From assembly GCA_003216355.1 (NCBI GenBank), contig QCIX01000001.1:1-64000 (forward strand): a stretch of 64,000 bases of DNA, in the 5' to 3' direction. Within the stretch, counting starts at the first letter, position 1. Each line of letters opens with the position of its first letter. Of this stretch, positions 34,886-44,496 are shown one piece after another. This DNA comes from Prochlorococcus sp. AG-402-N23. Its GTDB lineage: Bacteria > Cyanobacteriota > Cyanobacteriia > PCC-6307 > Cyanobiaceae. Position numbers and translations under genes: made by a program. The notes under the pieces are model-generated. The model was not told the DNA's origin and ran no database searches. It saw only the letters and a program-made list of their open reading frames with translations.

Positions 34886-36300
34886 ATAGACTCTTTATCT
34901 TTAATTTTAGTATTATTACTACCCAAACAATTTTTACTTTTATCAAGGAAAGTTAATCTTTCTAATTCATCTATATTCAGATTGTAATTATATATTGCAT
35001 TAGTATTTTTTGATTTCGCATTACTTAATTCACTTTGCCTAACAAGAACATCTTTTAGAGTTGATATTCCGACATCATATCTAAGCCTGGAAAGCCTTAC
35101 AGACTCTTTGCTAGATTCAATTTCTTTAAGAGAAGAGATTATTTTTTCTTCATTTAATTTAAGATTCAAATAGGCTTTACTAATACTTGTGGTTAAAACA
35201 TTTTTTAGATTTTCATAACCATATTTTTCGGATTCTGCATCTGCTATTTTTGATTTGTAGGAGTTCTTATTTTGTCCGCCATCAAAAATACTCCATGAAA
35301 AATTTAGACTTATGGTATTTGTATAATTAGATCCAGATTTTTCAGAGTCGATATTAGTTGCTAGAGAGTCACCCTTTGAAAATGTACTAGATAATGAATT
35401 ACTGATATAGATATTTGGCTTATTTTGAGCTAAAAAGCTCTCTGCTTGGCTCTTTTTGATTGATTTTTGAAGAATAAGGTTTTTTAAGGAAAGATTTTTA
35501 TCTAAACCCTCATTAATATTCTTATTCAATTTATGATTCCAAAACCCTATAAGATTTTGCTCTTTATTAGTTTCGAAATCTCCCTTAAGATTAAGAATCT
35601 CTTTAAGAGAAATTTTATTAATTTCATGTTCTATTTTCTTTTCATTAAGTGATTGTTTATCTCGAGATAATTGAGATTCTGCTTCAAGAACTTCAAATTT
35701 TGTACCAATTCCAGCATCTAGCTTTGCCTCAGCATTTTCTAAACTTGTAATTGATAAATCAAGTATGAATTTTTTATTTTGAATATCTTCATGTGACTTT
35801 TTGTATTTGTGATATCTGATTCTTGCTTCTTGAATTAAATCTTTTTTCTTAATCTCATAATTATTTTCTGCAATTTTGTAATTTGTTTTGGCAATTTTAA
35901 TTTCAGATCCTCTTAGCGGGGCAATTACATCCCATTTAATGTTCAGGGAGGGATTAGCCGTAAATTGTGATGTTTTTAAAGTAGGAGAATTGCTATTGTA
36001 ATTTTTACCTGCCACATATTTTGGTAACCCATTGGCTTGAAAATCTAAGGATGGGTATCTTTTGGCAATTTGACTGGAAAGATTAAAGCTTGCAGAGGTT
36101 ACTAAGTTTTGTAATGATCTTAATTCTTGATTATTTAATACAAGTTTTTCTATTTCTTGATAATCAACAAAAGTAATATTTGATTTTTCTTCTAAAACAT
36201 TATCAATGTAATTTTTTATTTCGCTCGATAGAACATTAAAGGTATTCATACTTAGAGTAAGCGGCAATAATAAGAAAGGATTTATTACTCTTCTAAGCAT
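34873..36300 (-). CDS. tolC: TolC-like outer-membrane efflux protein
   Basis: A 475-residue outer-membrane channel protein. The N-terminal hydrophobic stretch (NPFLLLPLTLSMNTF) is a signal peptide. Two repeats of long helices separated by beta segments follow; the helix segments DAGIGTKFEVLEAESQLSRDKQ and RYDVGISTLKDVLVRQSELSNAK are the internal repeat characteristic of the OEP family (shown here in part: DAGIGTKFEVLEAESQL; RYDVGISTLKDVLVRQSEL). It would link inner-membrane exporters, type I secretion or RND/ABC pumps, to the outside. It lies 25 bp after the DUF512 radical-SAM gene on the same strand. Confidence 0.9.
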   Translation of the reverse strand: MLRRVINPFLLLPLTLSMNTFNVLSSEIKNYIDNVLEEKSNITFVDYQEIEKLVLNNQELRSLQNLVTSASFNLSSQIAKRYPSLDFQANGLPKYVAGKNYNSNSPTLKTSQFTANPSLNIKWDVIAPLRGSEIKIAKTNYKIAENNYEIKKKDLIQEARIRYHKYKKSHEDIQNKKFILDLSITSLENAEAKLDAGIGTKFEVLEAESQLSRDKQSLNEKKIEHEINKISLKEILNLKGDFETNKEQNLIGFWNHKLNKNINEGLDKNLSLKNLILQKSIKKSQAESFLAQNKPNIYISNSLSSTFSKGDSLATNIDSEKSGSNYTNTISLNFSWSIFDGGQNKNSYKSKIADAESEKYGYENLKNVLTTSISKAYLNLKLNEEKIISSLKEIESSKESVRLSRLRYDVGISTLKDVLVRQSELSNAKSKNTNAIYNYNLNIDELERLTFLDKSKNCLGSNNTKIKDKESICNL

Positions 36301-36325
36301 GTTTTATATTCTCGAAAATATTCGA

Positions 36326-37705
36326 TTAACCAATCAAAGTATTAATAATATCATTTGAATCATCAAGAACGTGAATTTTAGCATTTATTTGATTCTCAAC
36401 TTCTTGAATATTTTTATCATCTAAAAATAAATCAGTATTAATTTTTAACATAATAGATGGTATGTAAACAGCTTCTCCTAAATCCTTATTTTTCAGCCCG
36501 TAAATTAGATCTTCTCCAGTAAGAAGACCTGTAACAACTTGATCTTGACCCCAATAAATACTTGGCAAACCATATAAATTAATTGTTAATCCATTAATTA
36601 AGTTTAATTTTTTAACTGTAGGAATTAGGGCTTCATAAACTAATTTACCAACAATCCAACTAACTTTTTTTGGCTTTTTTACTTTTTTGGGTAGGTTTTG
36701 AGTCTTCTCTCTTAATACCTCTAGAAAGTTTCTAATAGTCCCAACTCCATTAGATTCTTGTGGCATATTTTCGTAGGTTTTGTAATTAGGTAAATTTGTA
36801 CCAGCAATTAAATACCATTCGTCTGATAGCCAACAAAAACGAGTCCCAAGAGTAATTTGTAGGGAGGCTTGAATTCTCTCTACTTGTTTAATAGTTTTTT
36901 TTGCGTATTCTGGGCTGATTGATTTCAATCCATCATTTTCAGGTCTAAATTTTGTAAGTCCTACAGGAACTATTGCGACTGAAAGTACTGTTTGAGAGGT
37001 TTTTTTGTAGAATTCAGCAAGTTCCAAAATTGAATTCTCAAGAATATCCCCATCATTTATATCTGGACAAACAACAATTTGAGCATGTATCTGAATAGAG
37101 TTTTTTTCAAACCACGAAATTTGATCAAGTATCACTCCTGCTTTTTTATTTTTTAATAATTTTTCTCTTGTGGCGGGATCAGTAGCATGAACTGAAATAA
37201 AAAGTGGGGATAGTTTTTGCATAGCAATTCTCTCCCAGTCTTCTTTTTTTAAATTCGTAAGAGTTAAATAAGAGCCATATAGGAAACTTAATCTATAATC
37301 ATCATCTTTTATATATAGGCTTTTTCTTTTACCACTTGGCTGTTGATCAATAAAACAAAATGGACATCTATTATTGCATTGCTTGATTGAATCAAATAAT
37401 GCATCTTTAAAATTTATACCTAAATTAACGTCTTGATCTTTTTCAATATTTATATTGTGAATCTCATGATTTTTATCTAAAACTGATATGTCTAAAATTT
37501 CTTCACTAATCAGAATCTGATAATCAATTAAATCTCTTGGTTTTTTCCCATTAATACTAATAATTGAATCACCTGATTCAAATCCTATTTCTTCAGCAAT
37601 AGAATTAGCTTCAATACTTTCAATTTCTGCTGGGTTTATTCTATAAGTAATATTAGGAACCAAAAGATCAATGGGATCTTCCGTGTAATTAATTTCTTGC
37701 CACAC
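36326..37705 (-). CDS. PDZ / radical-SAM DUF512 family Fe-S protein
   Basis: A 459-residue protein found across cyanobacteria. Residues about 15-65 form a PDZ-like module (NSIAEEIGFESGDSIISING). Cys108, Cys112 and Cys115 in CNNRCPFCFIDQQP form the CX3CX2C site of a radical-SAM [4Fe-4S] cluster, and the rest matches the DUF512 C-terminal region, with YLIAGTNLPNYKTYE and a GLTINLYGLPSIYWG segment. The reaction is unknown. It is the first gene of a leftward series with tolC and suhB. It needs Fe-S clusters supplied by the suf system. Confidence 0.9.
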   Translation of the reverse strand: MWQEINYTEDPIDLLVPNITYRINPAEIESIEANSIAEEIGFESGDSIISINGKKPRDLIDYQILISEEILDISVLDKNHEIHNINIEKDQDVNLGINFKDALFDSIKQCNNRCPFCFIDQQPSGKRKSLYIKDDDYRLSFLYGSYLTLTNLKKEDWERIAMQKLSPLFISVHATDPATREKLLKNKKAGVILDQISWFEKNSIQIHAQIVVCPDINDGDILENSILELAEFYKKTSQTVLSVAIVPVGLTKFRPENDGLKSISPEYAKKTIKQVERIQASLQITLGTRFCWLSDEWYLIAGTNLPNYKTYENMPQESNGVGTIRNFLEVLREKTQNLPKKVKKPKKVSWIVGKLVYEALIPTVKKLNLINGLTINLYGLPSIYWGQDQVVTGLLTGEDLIYGLKNKDLGEAVYIPSIMLKINTDLFLDDKNIQEVENQINAKIHVLDDSNDIINTLIG

Positions 37706-37751
37706 AATTTAAGGCCAAATACTCTTATTTATATTTATTCTAAACTTATAT

Positions 37752-37865
37752 ATGACTCAAAGTGTATTAAATACTTTTAAAAAACTAAATATAGATGTGA
37801 AATTATGGGCCTTTTATTTATTAAAATATGGCATTCGCAGTTTTCTAAAACACGATTTAGATTAA
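37752..37865 (+). CDS. Possible micro-gene, 37 aa
   Basis: An ATG at 37752 opens a 37-codon frame with product MTQSVLNTFKKLNID followed by VKLWAFYLLKYGIRSFLKHDLD in two parts. It forms one plausible amphipathic helix and ends 18 bp before the DUF3120 gene in the same orientation. Only length, clean boundaries and reasonable residue composition support it. An untranslated leader of the DUF3120-nadB operon is equally likely. Confidence 0.35.
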   Translation: MTQSVLNTFKKLNIDVKLWAFYLLKYGIRSFLKHDLD

Positions 37866-37883
37866 TTAAAATAACCTTTTTCA

Positions 37884-38651
37884 TTGAAAGAATTAATTAC
37901 AAAAAATTTAGAAGTAAAAGATAAATTCAACTATGAATCCCATAAGACAGTTGATTCATACGAAAATAGTTTTTTATCAAATCCTATATCTTTAAGATTG
38001 TGGTCTTCTTTTTTTGTAATTTTACCTATTTTTGTTCAAGCCCCTTGGGTTAGATTAGAACCAATAAGTGCTCTTTGTTTTACTTTTGTTATTGTCTTAG
38101 TGGCAATTGTTTTGAATCAGAAAGGATCAAATAAGTGGTTTATTGTCAGTTCATTATTACTTGGTATATCAGGTAGTTGGCTTGGTGGATGTTTGTTCTG
38201 GGGATGGTTAAGCCCATTTCCTATCCTACACATACCTGTTGAAGCTGTAGTTCTTCCATTAGCTTTAATTGGATTTGGTACTAATTGGAAAATAGGTTCA
38301 AGTTTTTATATCTCTTCTTTATTTGGAACTGCAGTTACCGACATTACAATATTTTTAATCGGAATCATGGATCAATGGAGGCATGTAATTACAGCAGATT
38401 CTGAAAATGCACCCATGATTCTTCAAAAAACTTCAGAGAGTCTTATTCAAATAAAATCATTATCTATTATCGTTTTTGTTGCTCTTATACTATGGTTTAT
38501 TTCAAAAGAAATTTTAGATTCTGGCACAATTAATACTACAAGTGGTAAAGCACTCTTAGTTTCTGGTTACGTAATTCAAACGACATTAATTGTTGATGGT
38601 ATTTTTATTGTTTTAGCAATTCTGCAACCAACTTTTAGTGGATTGGTTTAA
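37884..38651 (+). CDS. DUF3120 family integral membrane protein
   Basis: A 255-residue protein with about seven hydrophobic spans. Conserved-looking segments are FVQAPWVRLEP, WLGGCLFWGWLSPFPILHIPVEA and a central LIGFGTNWKIGSSFYISSLFG. This matches cyanobacterial DUF3120, of unknown function. The start is apparently TTG at 37884; the next ATG in frame is far into the protein. Its TAA stop overlaps the nadB ATG by 1 nt, so the two are co-translated. A link between this membrane protein and NAD synthesis is only suggested by this coupling. Confidence 0.85.
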   Translation: MKELITKNLEVKDKFNYESHKTVDSYENSFLSNPISLRLWSSFFVILPIFVQAPWVRLEPISALCFTFVIVLVAIVLNQKGSNKWFIVSSLLLGISGSWLGGCLFWGWLSPFPILHIPVEAVVLPLALIGFGTNWKIGSSFYISSLFGTAVTDITIFLIGIMDQWRHVITADSENAPMILQKTSESLIQIKSLSIIVFVALILWFISKEILDSGTINTTSGKALLVSGYVIQTTLIVDGIFIVLAILQPTFSGLV

Positions 38652-40318
38652 TGTTAAGGCTTCCATTTTCGCAAGAACCGATACCAATAAATAATTGGGA
38701 TGTAATCGTTATAGGCGCTGGAGCTGCTGGCCTTATGACTTGTCTTGAATTACCCTCAAATTTAAAAGTGCTTCTTTTAAATAGAAATACTAGTAAGGTA
38801 TCTTCCAGTAGATGGGCTCAAGGCGGAATTGCATCTGTTGTTAGACAAGATGATTCATTTGATCTTCATGCTGAGGATACTTTAAAAGCTGGTGATGGAC
38901 TATGTGATTTTCAAGCTGTAGAAATGCTTGTTAAAGAAGCTCCAGGTTGTGTAGAAAGGTTGCAGAATTTAGGGATGATTTTTGATCAAAGTTCTGATCA
39001 ACTAGCTACTACCTTGGAAGCAGCTCATTCACGAAGGAGAGTCTTACATGTTAAAGATCGTACTGGACGAGCATTAGTTGAAGTTCTAGAAGATCATATT
39101 GAGAATCAAAAAAATATTCTTCACTGCAGGGGTGTAAGAGTAACTGAACTTCTCATTGAAAATAAAGAATGTAGAGGAGTTCAGGTTCTTGATGGAGCAA
39201 ATTTATATTGGATTAAATCTAGAGCTGTTGTTTTGGCTACAGGTGGGGGTGGGCACTTATTTACAAATACAACTAATCCTGCTCAATCATCTGGTGAAGG
39301 GATTGCTCTTGCATGGAAAGCAGGAGCTGCTATCGAAGATTTAGAGTTCGTGCAATTTCATCCAACAGCTTTAAAATTTTATGGTGCACCTTGCTTCTTA
39401 ATATCTGAGGCACTTAGAGGGGAAGGAGCGATTTTAGTTGATAAAAATGGTGAAAGTCCAGTTAAAAATCTTGAAAAACGTGATCTAGCTACTAGAGACC
39501 AGGTAAGTAGAGCAATTATGAAAAATATGCATGATAATAATGTAGAGCATGTTGGCTTAGATCTTCGGTATATTGACCCAGAAAAAATTGTAGAGCGCTT
39601 CCCCACGATCTTAAGTCGATGTCAGGATTATGGCGTTAACCCTTTAAATGAGGTTATTCCCGTAGCTCCTGCAGCTCATTATTGGATGGGAGGTGTTAAA
39701 ACTGATCTAAATGCATCTTCAACAAGAAAAGGATTATATGCCGTTGGAGAAGTTGCTTCTACAGGTGTTCATGGTGCTAATAGATTGGCAAGTAATTCAC
39801 TGATGGAGTGTCTTGTTTTCGCAAGAAAAATGTCCTCAATTGTTTTGAGTGACCTTTCTAAATTTGGAAAATTTGATAGATCATTTCAAGAGTTTGATAT
39901 TGAAGATCCTAAAGAAGATCAAATTTCTGTAATTGCTGAAAAAATTGATGAACTAAGAAAACTATGTTGGTTAAATTTAGGTGTATCTCGAAATAAGTTA
40001 AATATGAGTAAATTTTTAAATTATATTCAAAATGATATAAATAAATTAAATAAAAATGATTTACTAAATAGTCTTGAAAAAATAAAATTTGATCAAAAAA
40101 TAAAACTTAGTGAACGCAATAGAAGAGCATTAAATCTTTTACTTGATTTAAAGAATAGACAAATAACCACTATAACTTTATTAAAAGCTTGTCTATTTAG
40201 AGAGGAAAGTAGAGGAGGGCATTATAGAGATGATTTCCCTGATAAAGATAAAAATTGGGAATGCCATACTAGACAACAGTTAGATGAAAAAATTCAAAAA
40301 AGATTTGTTAAAAATTAA
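38651..40318 (+). CDS. nadB: L-aspartate oxidase
   Basis: A flavoenzyme of 555 residues that oxidises aspartate to iminoaspartate for quinolinate and NAD synthesis. It has the FAD-binding VIGAGAAGLMTCLEL at the N-terminus, the substrate-loop SSRWAQGGIASV, HSRRRVLHVKD, ATGGGGHLF, EFVQFHPTAL, and the late APAAHYWMGGVKTDL and HGANRLASNSLMECLVFA. The HxxR and SSRWAQGG features separate it from succinate dehydrogenase flavoproteins. The start overlaps the DUF3120 stop by 1 nt; the 3' end overlaps the convergent VKOR gene by 11 bp. Confidence 0.95.
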   Translation: MLRLPFSQEPIPINNWDVIVIGAGAAGLMTCLELPSNLKVLLLNRNTSKVSSSRWAQGGIASVVRQDDSFDLHAEDTLKAGDGLCDFQAVEMLVKEAPGCVERLQNLGMIFDQSSDQLATTLEAAHSRRRVLHVKDRTGRALVEVLEDHIENQKNILHCRGVRVTELLIENKECRGVQVLDGANLYWIKSRAVVLATGGGGHLFTNTTNPAQSSGEGIALAWKAGAAIEDLEFVQFHPTALKFYGAPCFLISEALRGEGAILVDKNGESPVKNLEKRDLATRDQVSRAIMKNMHDNNVEHVGLDLRYIDPEKIVERFPTILSRCQDYGVNPLNEVIPVAPAAHYWMGGVKTDLNASSTRKGLYAVGEVASTGVHGANRLASNSLMECLVFARKMSSIVLSDLSKFGKFDRSFQEFDIEDPKEDQISVIAEKIDELRKLCWLNLGVSRNKLNMSKFLNYIQNDINKLNKNDLLNSLEKIKFDQKIKLSERNRRALNLLLDLKNRQITTITLLKACLFREESRGGHYRDDFPDKDKNWECHTRQQLDEKIQKRFVKN

Positions 40319-41243
40319 GATCTCCCTGATAGCCAGTTTTTGTTGCTAATTCATTTAAGTCACGCGTACCACTAATAATTTCTCCATTTATTTCCCAAGA
40401 AGGAAATCCACTGATTCCTTTCGTTTGGCATAGTTCATACTCATTATTTTTACCATCTTTAGCACACTCAACTACTTTTAATTCTTTAGCTGCTTCCTTA
40501 CCAAATAATTGTTTCTGATCGTGGCAATGTGGGCACCAGTATGCACTATACATAACAATATTGTTTTCACTTAAAAATTTTGCAAACTTTACCTTCTGGG
40601 AAGAGCTGGAAGTGGTAATTATTGGTGATACATTTTCAGTGGGGTTTGCAACATCAATAGCATTTGAGGGGTCAACGTTTGTTGACCAAATTAGGCCCCC
40701 CAGCAGGACACTAATGGCTACAACGAAACCTCTAAAAATCATAGGTTCTCTACTTTCGAACTTTGCTCCAATCATAGAAATTATAAAGATAGAAAACGAT
40801 AAAATTGCTGAAAGTATACAAAAAAAGCAATATGATTGAATCTTAAAAAACATTATATTTATCAATAAAAAGCTAAATGTTGATGACGCACAAGAAATTA
40901 GAAATACTAACCACCATAAAAACTTATTTAGTTTTTCTTTTGGGGAAATTACATTAAGCGACAGTATTATTGTGATAACTAATATTGATAAATATGTTAT
41001 AAATCCAGCTAATGAGAGAGGTATATTAACTTGATTATTTTCAAATAAAGTACCCCAAGGACTATTTAAAACTGTTTCACAACCATTTTGTATCCCTGGG
41101 CATGAAAGCGAAGTAAATAATCCCCAGTTTTTTAAAGTAATCGAACCTGTATCAACTATGCCTATAGTGCTAAGAATTGCGATTAGGATTTTTGGCCATT
41201 TCAAATCTTTTTTATTTCTTCTGTTTAAAGTCTTAAGTGCCAT
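40308..41243 (-). CDS. VKOR-thioredoxin fusion (disulfide-bond formation)
   Basis: A 311-residue membrane protein. Residues about 17-190 form the VKOR core with roughly five spans, loop cysteines Cys48 and Cys55 (SCPGIQNGC), and the quinone-side CFFC near 137-140. The C-terminal thioredoxin-like domain (about 215-311) carries the active site CPHC near 236 and a GFPSWEI cis-Pro region. Cyanobacterial fusions of this form make disulfides in the lumen or periplasm and have the plastid relative LTO1. It is convergent with nadB (11-bp overlap). Confidence 0.94.
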   Translation of the reverse strand: MALKTLNRRNKKDLKWPKILIAILSTIGIVDTGSITLKNWGLFTSLSCPGIQNGCETVLNSPWGTLFENNQVNIPLSLAGFITYLSILVITIILSLNVISPKEKLNKFLWWLVFLISCASSTFSFLLINIMFFKIQSYCFFCILSAILSFSIFIISMIGAKFESREPMIFRGFVVAISVLLGGLIWSTNVDPSNAIDVANPTENVSPIITTSSSSQKVKFAKFLSENNIVMYSAYWCPHCHDQKQLFGKEAAKELKVVECAKDGKNNEYELCQTKGISGFPSWEINGEIISGTRDLNELATKTGYQGDLNF

Positions 41244-41348
41244 ACAAAAAGAAAGTTTGTTATTTACATTATCTATCCTAGTATTATCTAGGCATGAGAG
41301 TTATATACGAAATGCTCTTTAAATCTTTTAATTCTTATTTTTCAAGTT

Positions 41349-42716
41349 GTGAAACAAAATAGCAGTCTCAATGTAAAAGAAAAAAAACTATCTAAGATTG
41401 CATTCAGTCATGTTGGTTGTGAGAAAAATCTTGTTGATACTGAACATATGCAAGGCTTATTAGATAAAGAGGGTTATGAAGTTGAAAGCAATATAAATGA
41501 TGCAAATGTTGTTGTTGTAAATACTTGCAGTTTTATTGAAACAGCTAGAGAAGAATCTATTAGAAAAATTTTAGAATATACAAATCAAGGAAAGGAAGTA
41601 ATAGTTGCAGGCTGTATGGCTCAGCATTTTAAAGATGAGCTTATAAAAGAAATCCCCGAAATAAAAGGTTTGGTAGGAACAGGAGATTATCAAAAGATAG
41701 CCAAGGTTTTAGACAGAGTAGAAAAAGGGGAAATCGTTAATGAAGTTTCAAAAATACCTGAATTTATTGCAGATGAGGAAATGCCTCGTTTTGTAGATAA
41801 AAACAAATTTGTTGCTTATCTTCGCATTGCTGAAGGCTGTAACTATAATTGCGCTTTTTGTATTATTCCTAAGTTGAGAGGTCCTCAAAGAAGTAGAACA
41901 ATAGAATCTATAGTTTCAGAAGCCAAAAGTCTTGCAAAAAAGGGTATTCAAGAAATTATATTAATTAGTCAAATAACAACTAATTATGGTCAAGATATTT
42001 ATGGAAAACCATCATTAGCCAAACTTTTGAATGAGCTGTCTAAAGTTCCAATTCCTTGGATAAGGATACATTATGCTTATCCAACAGGTTTAACTGATGA
42101 AGTTATTAGAGCTTTCAAAGATTCAAAGAATATAGTGCCTTACTTTGATTTGCCACTTCAGCATAGTCATCCAGATGTGTTGAAGAGTATGAATAGACCT
42201 TGGCAAGCTTCTTTGAATGAATCAATTTTGGAGAAAATTAGAGAAGAAATTTCATCTGCTGTATTAAGAACTAGTCTCATTGTTGGTTTCCCAGGAGAAA
42301 AAAAAGAACATTTTGAACATCTTCTCGAATTTTTGGATAGGCACAAATTTGATCATGTGGGAGTGTTTATTTTTTCTCCTGAGGAAGGAACTGCAGCTTT
42401 TCATTTGCCAAATAAAGTATCTCCAGAGGTTGCAGAGGCAAGAAAAGATAACGTTATTTCAGTGCAACAAAATATCTCTAAAAATAAAAATCAGACATAT
42501 GTTGGTTCAAAAATGAAGATTTTGGTAGAAAAAATATCACACAATAACGAATTAATAGGTCGGTCCTACAATTTCGCCCCTGAAATTGACGGGACTGTAA
42601 TTTTATCTGTTAAAGATAAAATTGATTTGAAAAATTATATTGGTAAATTTGTTGAAGCAAATATTTCTTTTGCAGATGAATATGATTTGTATGGAGAGAC
42701 TATTAAAATTTTGTAG
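41349..42716 (+). CDS. rimO: Ribosomal protein S12 methylthiotransferase
   Basis: A radical-SAM enzyme of 455 residues that adds a methylthio group to an Asp of ribosomal protein S12. The N-terminal UPF0004 domain supplies three cluster cysteines ([20 protein letters not shown]). The radical-SAM cluster is Cys164, Cys168 and Cys171 in CNYNCAFC, followed by [17 protein letters not shown] domain ends the protein. [13 protein letters not shown] is RimO-specific rather than MiaB. The start is GTG with no obvious Shine-Dalgarno. It is convergent with petL, with stops 5 bp apart. Confidence 0.95.
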   Translation: MKQNSSLNVKEKKLSKIAFSHVGCEKNLVDTEHMQGLLDKEGYEVESNINDANVVVVNTCSFIETAREESIRKILEYTNQGKEVIVAGCMAQHFKDELIKEIPEIKGLVGTGDYQKIAKVLDRVEKGEIVNEVSKIPEFIADEEMPRFVDKNKFVAYLRIAEGCNYNCAFCIIPKLRGPQRSRTIESIVSEAKSLAKKGIQEIILISQITTNYGQDIYGKPSLAKLLNELSKVPIPWIRIHYAYPTGLTDEVIRAFKDSKNIVPYFDLPLQHSHPDVLKSMNRPWQASLNESILEKIREEISSAVLRTSLIVGFPGEKKEHFEHLLEFLDRHKFDHVGVFIFSPEEGTAAFHLPNKVSPEVAEARKDNVISVQQNISKNKNQTYVGSKMKILVEKISHNNELIGRSYNFAPEIDGTVILSVKDKIDLKNYIGKFVEANISFADEYDLYGETIKIL

Positions 42717-42721
42717 TTTTT

Positions 42722-42814
42722 TTAAATTAATTTAACTGTTCTTAAGAGCTTATCTAACGCGAAAGCAGCTCCAAAACCAAAACCAATAAATGCAAAATAG
42801 AAAATGATGTTCAT
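42722..42814 (-). CDS. petL: Cytochrome b6f subunit PetL, 30 aa
   Basis: An ATG at 42814 opens a 30-codon frame. The product MNIIFYFAFIGFGFGAAFAL is one membrane span, followed by a basic DKLLRTVKLI tail. Cyanobacterial PetL proteins are about 30-32 residues, start near a MI-x-x-x-YF pattern, carry a Gly/Ala in mid-helix and end in KLI. PetL is a peripheral single-helix subunit of the cytochrome b6f complex that stabilises the dimer. The gene is too short for most ORF callers and lies in the gap between rimO and the DUF4346 gene. Confidence 0.7.
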   Translation of the reverse strand: MNIIFYFAFIGFGFGAAFALDKLLRTVKLI

Positions 42815-42878
42815 TAATTTTTTTATTTTTATTTAATTTAACATCAGATGAAAAGATTAGATTTTTTCGTTTAATTTC

Positions 42879-43265
42879 TTAATCTTGGATATAGGGTAAT
42901 TTTTTGTATAAACATTCTTCTGCTTTTTGCAGTTCCCGGCCTAAATATAAAGCATGGTCGAATCTGGTTATTAAGTCATTTCTTTCTTCAGTGATCAATA
43001 TTCCAAGTTGTTTCGCACTAATACCTTTAAAAACTTCATTACTAACTCTTTTATTTTTAGAGTCGCATTTGATTAGTTCATTTGTTTCTGGGTCAAGCGC
43101 ATAGCCTTCCTCATCGATGTTATTTAAAAAGTGCTCTAAAATTATTTTATTTTCTTCTAAATCTACTTTTATAATAAAATAACCATTTGGATCTAAGTCT
43201 ATATATCGGTTGGATAGATCATTATCAATCATTATTTTTTTATCTAAACTTTTACTAGAATCCAT
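42879..43265 (-). CDS. DUF4346 family protein
   Basis: A 128-residue soluble protein. The central core SNRYIDLDPNGYFIIKVD, the EGYALDPETNELIKC segment, FKGISAKQLGI and the C-terminal RFDHALYLGRELQKAE match the DUF4346 family of cyanobacteria, where the domain also occurs fused to dihydropteroate-synthase-like proteins. Its function is unknown. Leftward gene; the GNAT-like gene upstream ends 59 bp away. Confidence 0.8.
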   Translation of the reverse strand: MDSSKSLDKKIMIDNDLSNRYIDLDPNGYFIIKVDLEENKIILEHFLNNIDEEGYALDPETNELIKCDSKNKRVSNEVFKGISAKQLGILITEERNDLITRFDHALYLGRELQKAEECLYKKLPYIQD

Positions 43266-43324
43266 CCTTAGAAGTTAATAAAAACTATATTACTAATATA
43301 ATATTTCGTAAGCCAAATAATTTT

Positions 43325-44479
43325 TTATTTAAAGGGTATAGAATTATTCTCAAATTCAATTTCCGTCTCGGTTTGTTTATTAACTTCATTTAGCCAAGGA
43401 TAAATTATATTTTCCATATTTTTGTCAAACCACTTATGCAAGCTAATTGTGCTTTTTGCAAAAAAACCCCTCCGCCTTTTATGTTTACCACCTGCTCCAG
43501 GATCAAAAAAATGGATACTATTTTTTATTGCCCATTCAATTGGCTGGTAGTAACATAATTCAAAATGTAAATTAGATATGTCTTCTTGACTACCCCAATA
43601 TCTACCCCATAAGTTTTTTTTATTTTTAACGCACATCGACATAGCAAAAATATCATTTGAATCATTTTTTGATGCGCTAAAAAGTAAAAGATTTTTTTTA
43701 TTATCAACAATTTTTTCGAAAAATGTAGATGTTAGATATTTACTTCCCCAAACTCCCCACCTCGAGCAATGTTGTTCATAAAAATTATGCATTTTTTTGA
43801 GGATATCTTGGTTGATATCATCGTTATTAAAAATTTCTATTTTAATATCTTGTTTAGTAATTGATTTCCTCTCTTTTTTGATATTTTTTCTCTGATTAGA
43901 ATTAAATCTAGAAAGAAAATCATCAAACGTTTTTTCTCCATTATTCCTCCATTCACTGCTGGAATTTATCCATTCATAGTATCCCAAAGATTTAAGATGG
44001 TTGCCCCAGCTTTCATCAATATATAAAAAATTACAACTTAAAATTTTGTTTGTAATCGCGAAGCTTTCGATATTATTTATGAGTAAATTTGTAATTTCTT
44101 TCTTATCTTTATTTTTTTTATAAAGAAATTGATATCCATTTACAGGACTATAAGGACTCATTCCAATTAATTTAGGGTAATAATTTAAATTCAGCTCTTG
44201 AGCCAATCCTGCAAATGATTGATCAAAAATGAATTCTCCATAGCTATGATTTTTTAAAAAAAGTGGAGCAATTCCTAATATTTCTTTATTTTTATAAGCA
44301 ACAAAATATAGAGGCTGCCAACCAGTTTCTCTTGAAACACTTTTTGATATTTCAAGGTTTTTAAGCCAAGTCCATTCATAAAATGGATTATTGATTTCAT
44401 TTGCTAATTCATTCCATATCTCCTTGGAGATTTCCTTAATTGACAATTTGACTTCAACTTTATGTATTTTTTGGTTCAT
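43325..44479 (-). CDS. FemAB/GNAT-like acyltransferase (COG3146 type)
   Basis: A 384-residue protein with the duplicated GNAT-like fold expected of the COG3146 peptidogalycan-biosynthesis family. Recognisable segments are NPFYEWTWLKNLE at the N-terminus, YFVAYKNKEILGIAPLFLK, GMSPYSPVNGYQFL, RFNSNQRKNIKKERKSI, and PGAGGKHKRRRGF near residue 340, the last being the most conserved patch. The acyl donor and acceptor are unknown. It is 17 bp downstream of the RibD-C gene on the same strand. Confidence 0.85.
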   Translation of the reverse strand: MNQKIHKVEVKLSIKEISKEIWNELANEINNPFYEWTWLKNLEISKSVSRETGWQPLYFVAYKNKEILGIAPLFLKNHSYGEFIFDQSFAGLAQELNLNYYPKLIGMSPYSPVNGYQFLYKKNKDKKEITNLLINNIESFAITNKILSCNFLYIDESWGNHLKSLGYYEWINSSSEWRNNGEKTFDDFLSRFNSNQRKNIKKERKSITKQDIKIEIFNNDDINQDILKKMHNFYEQHCSRWGVWGSKYLTSTFFEKIVDNKKNLLLFSASKNDSNDIFAMSMCVKNKKNLWGRYWGSQEDISNLHFELCYYQPIEWAIKNSIHFFDPGAGGKHKRRRGFFAKSTISLHKWFDKNMENIIYPWLNEVNKQTETEIEFENNSIPFK

Positions 44480-44496
44480 TTATTATTAAATCTATT

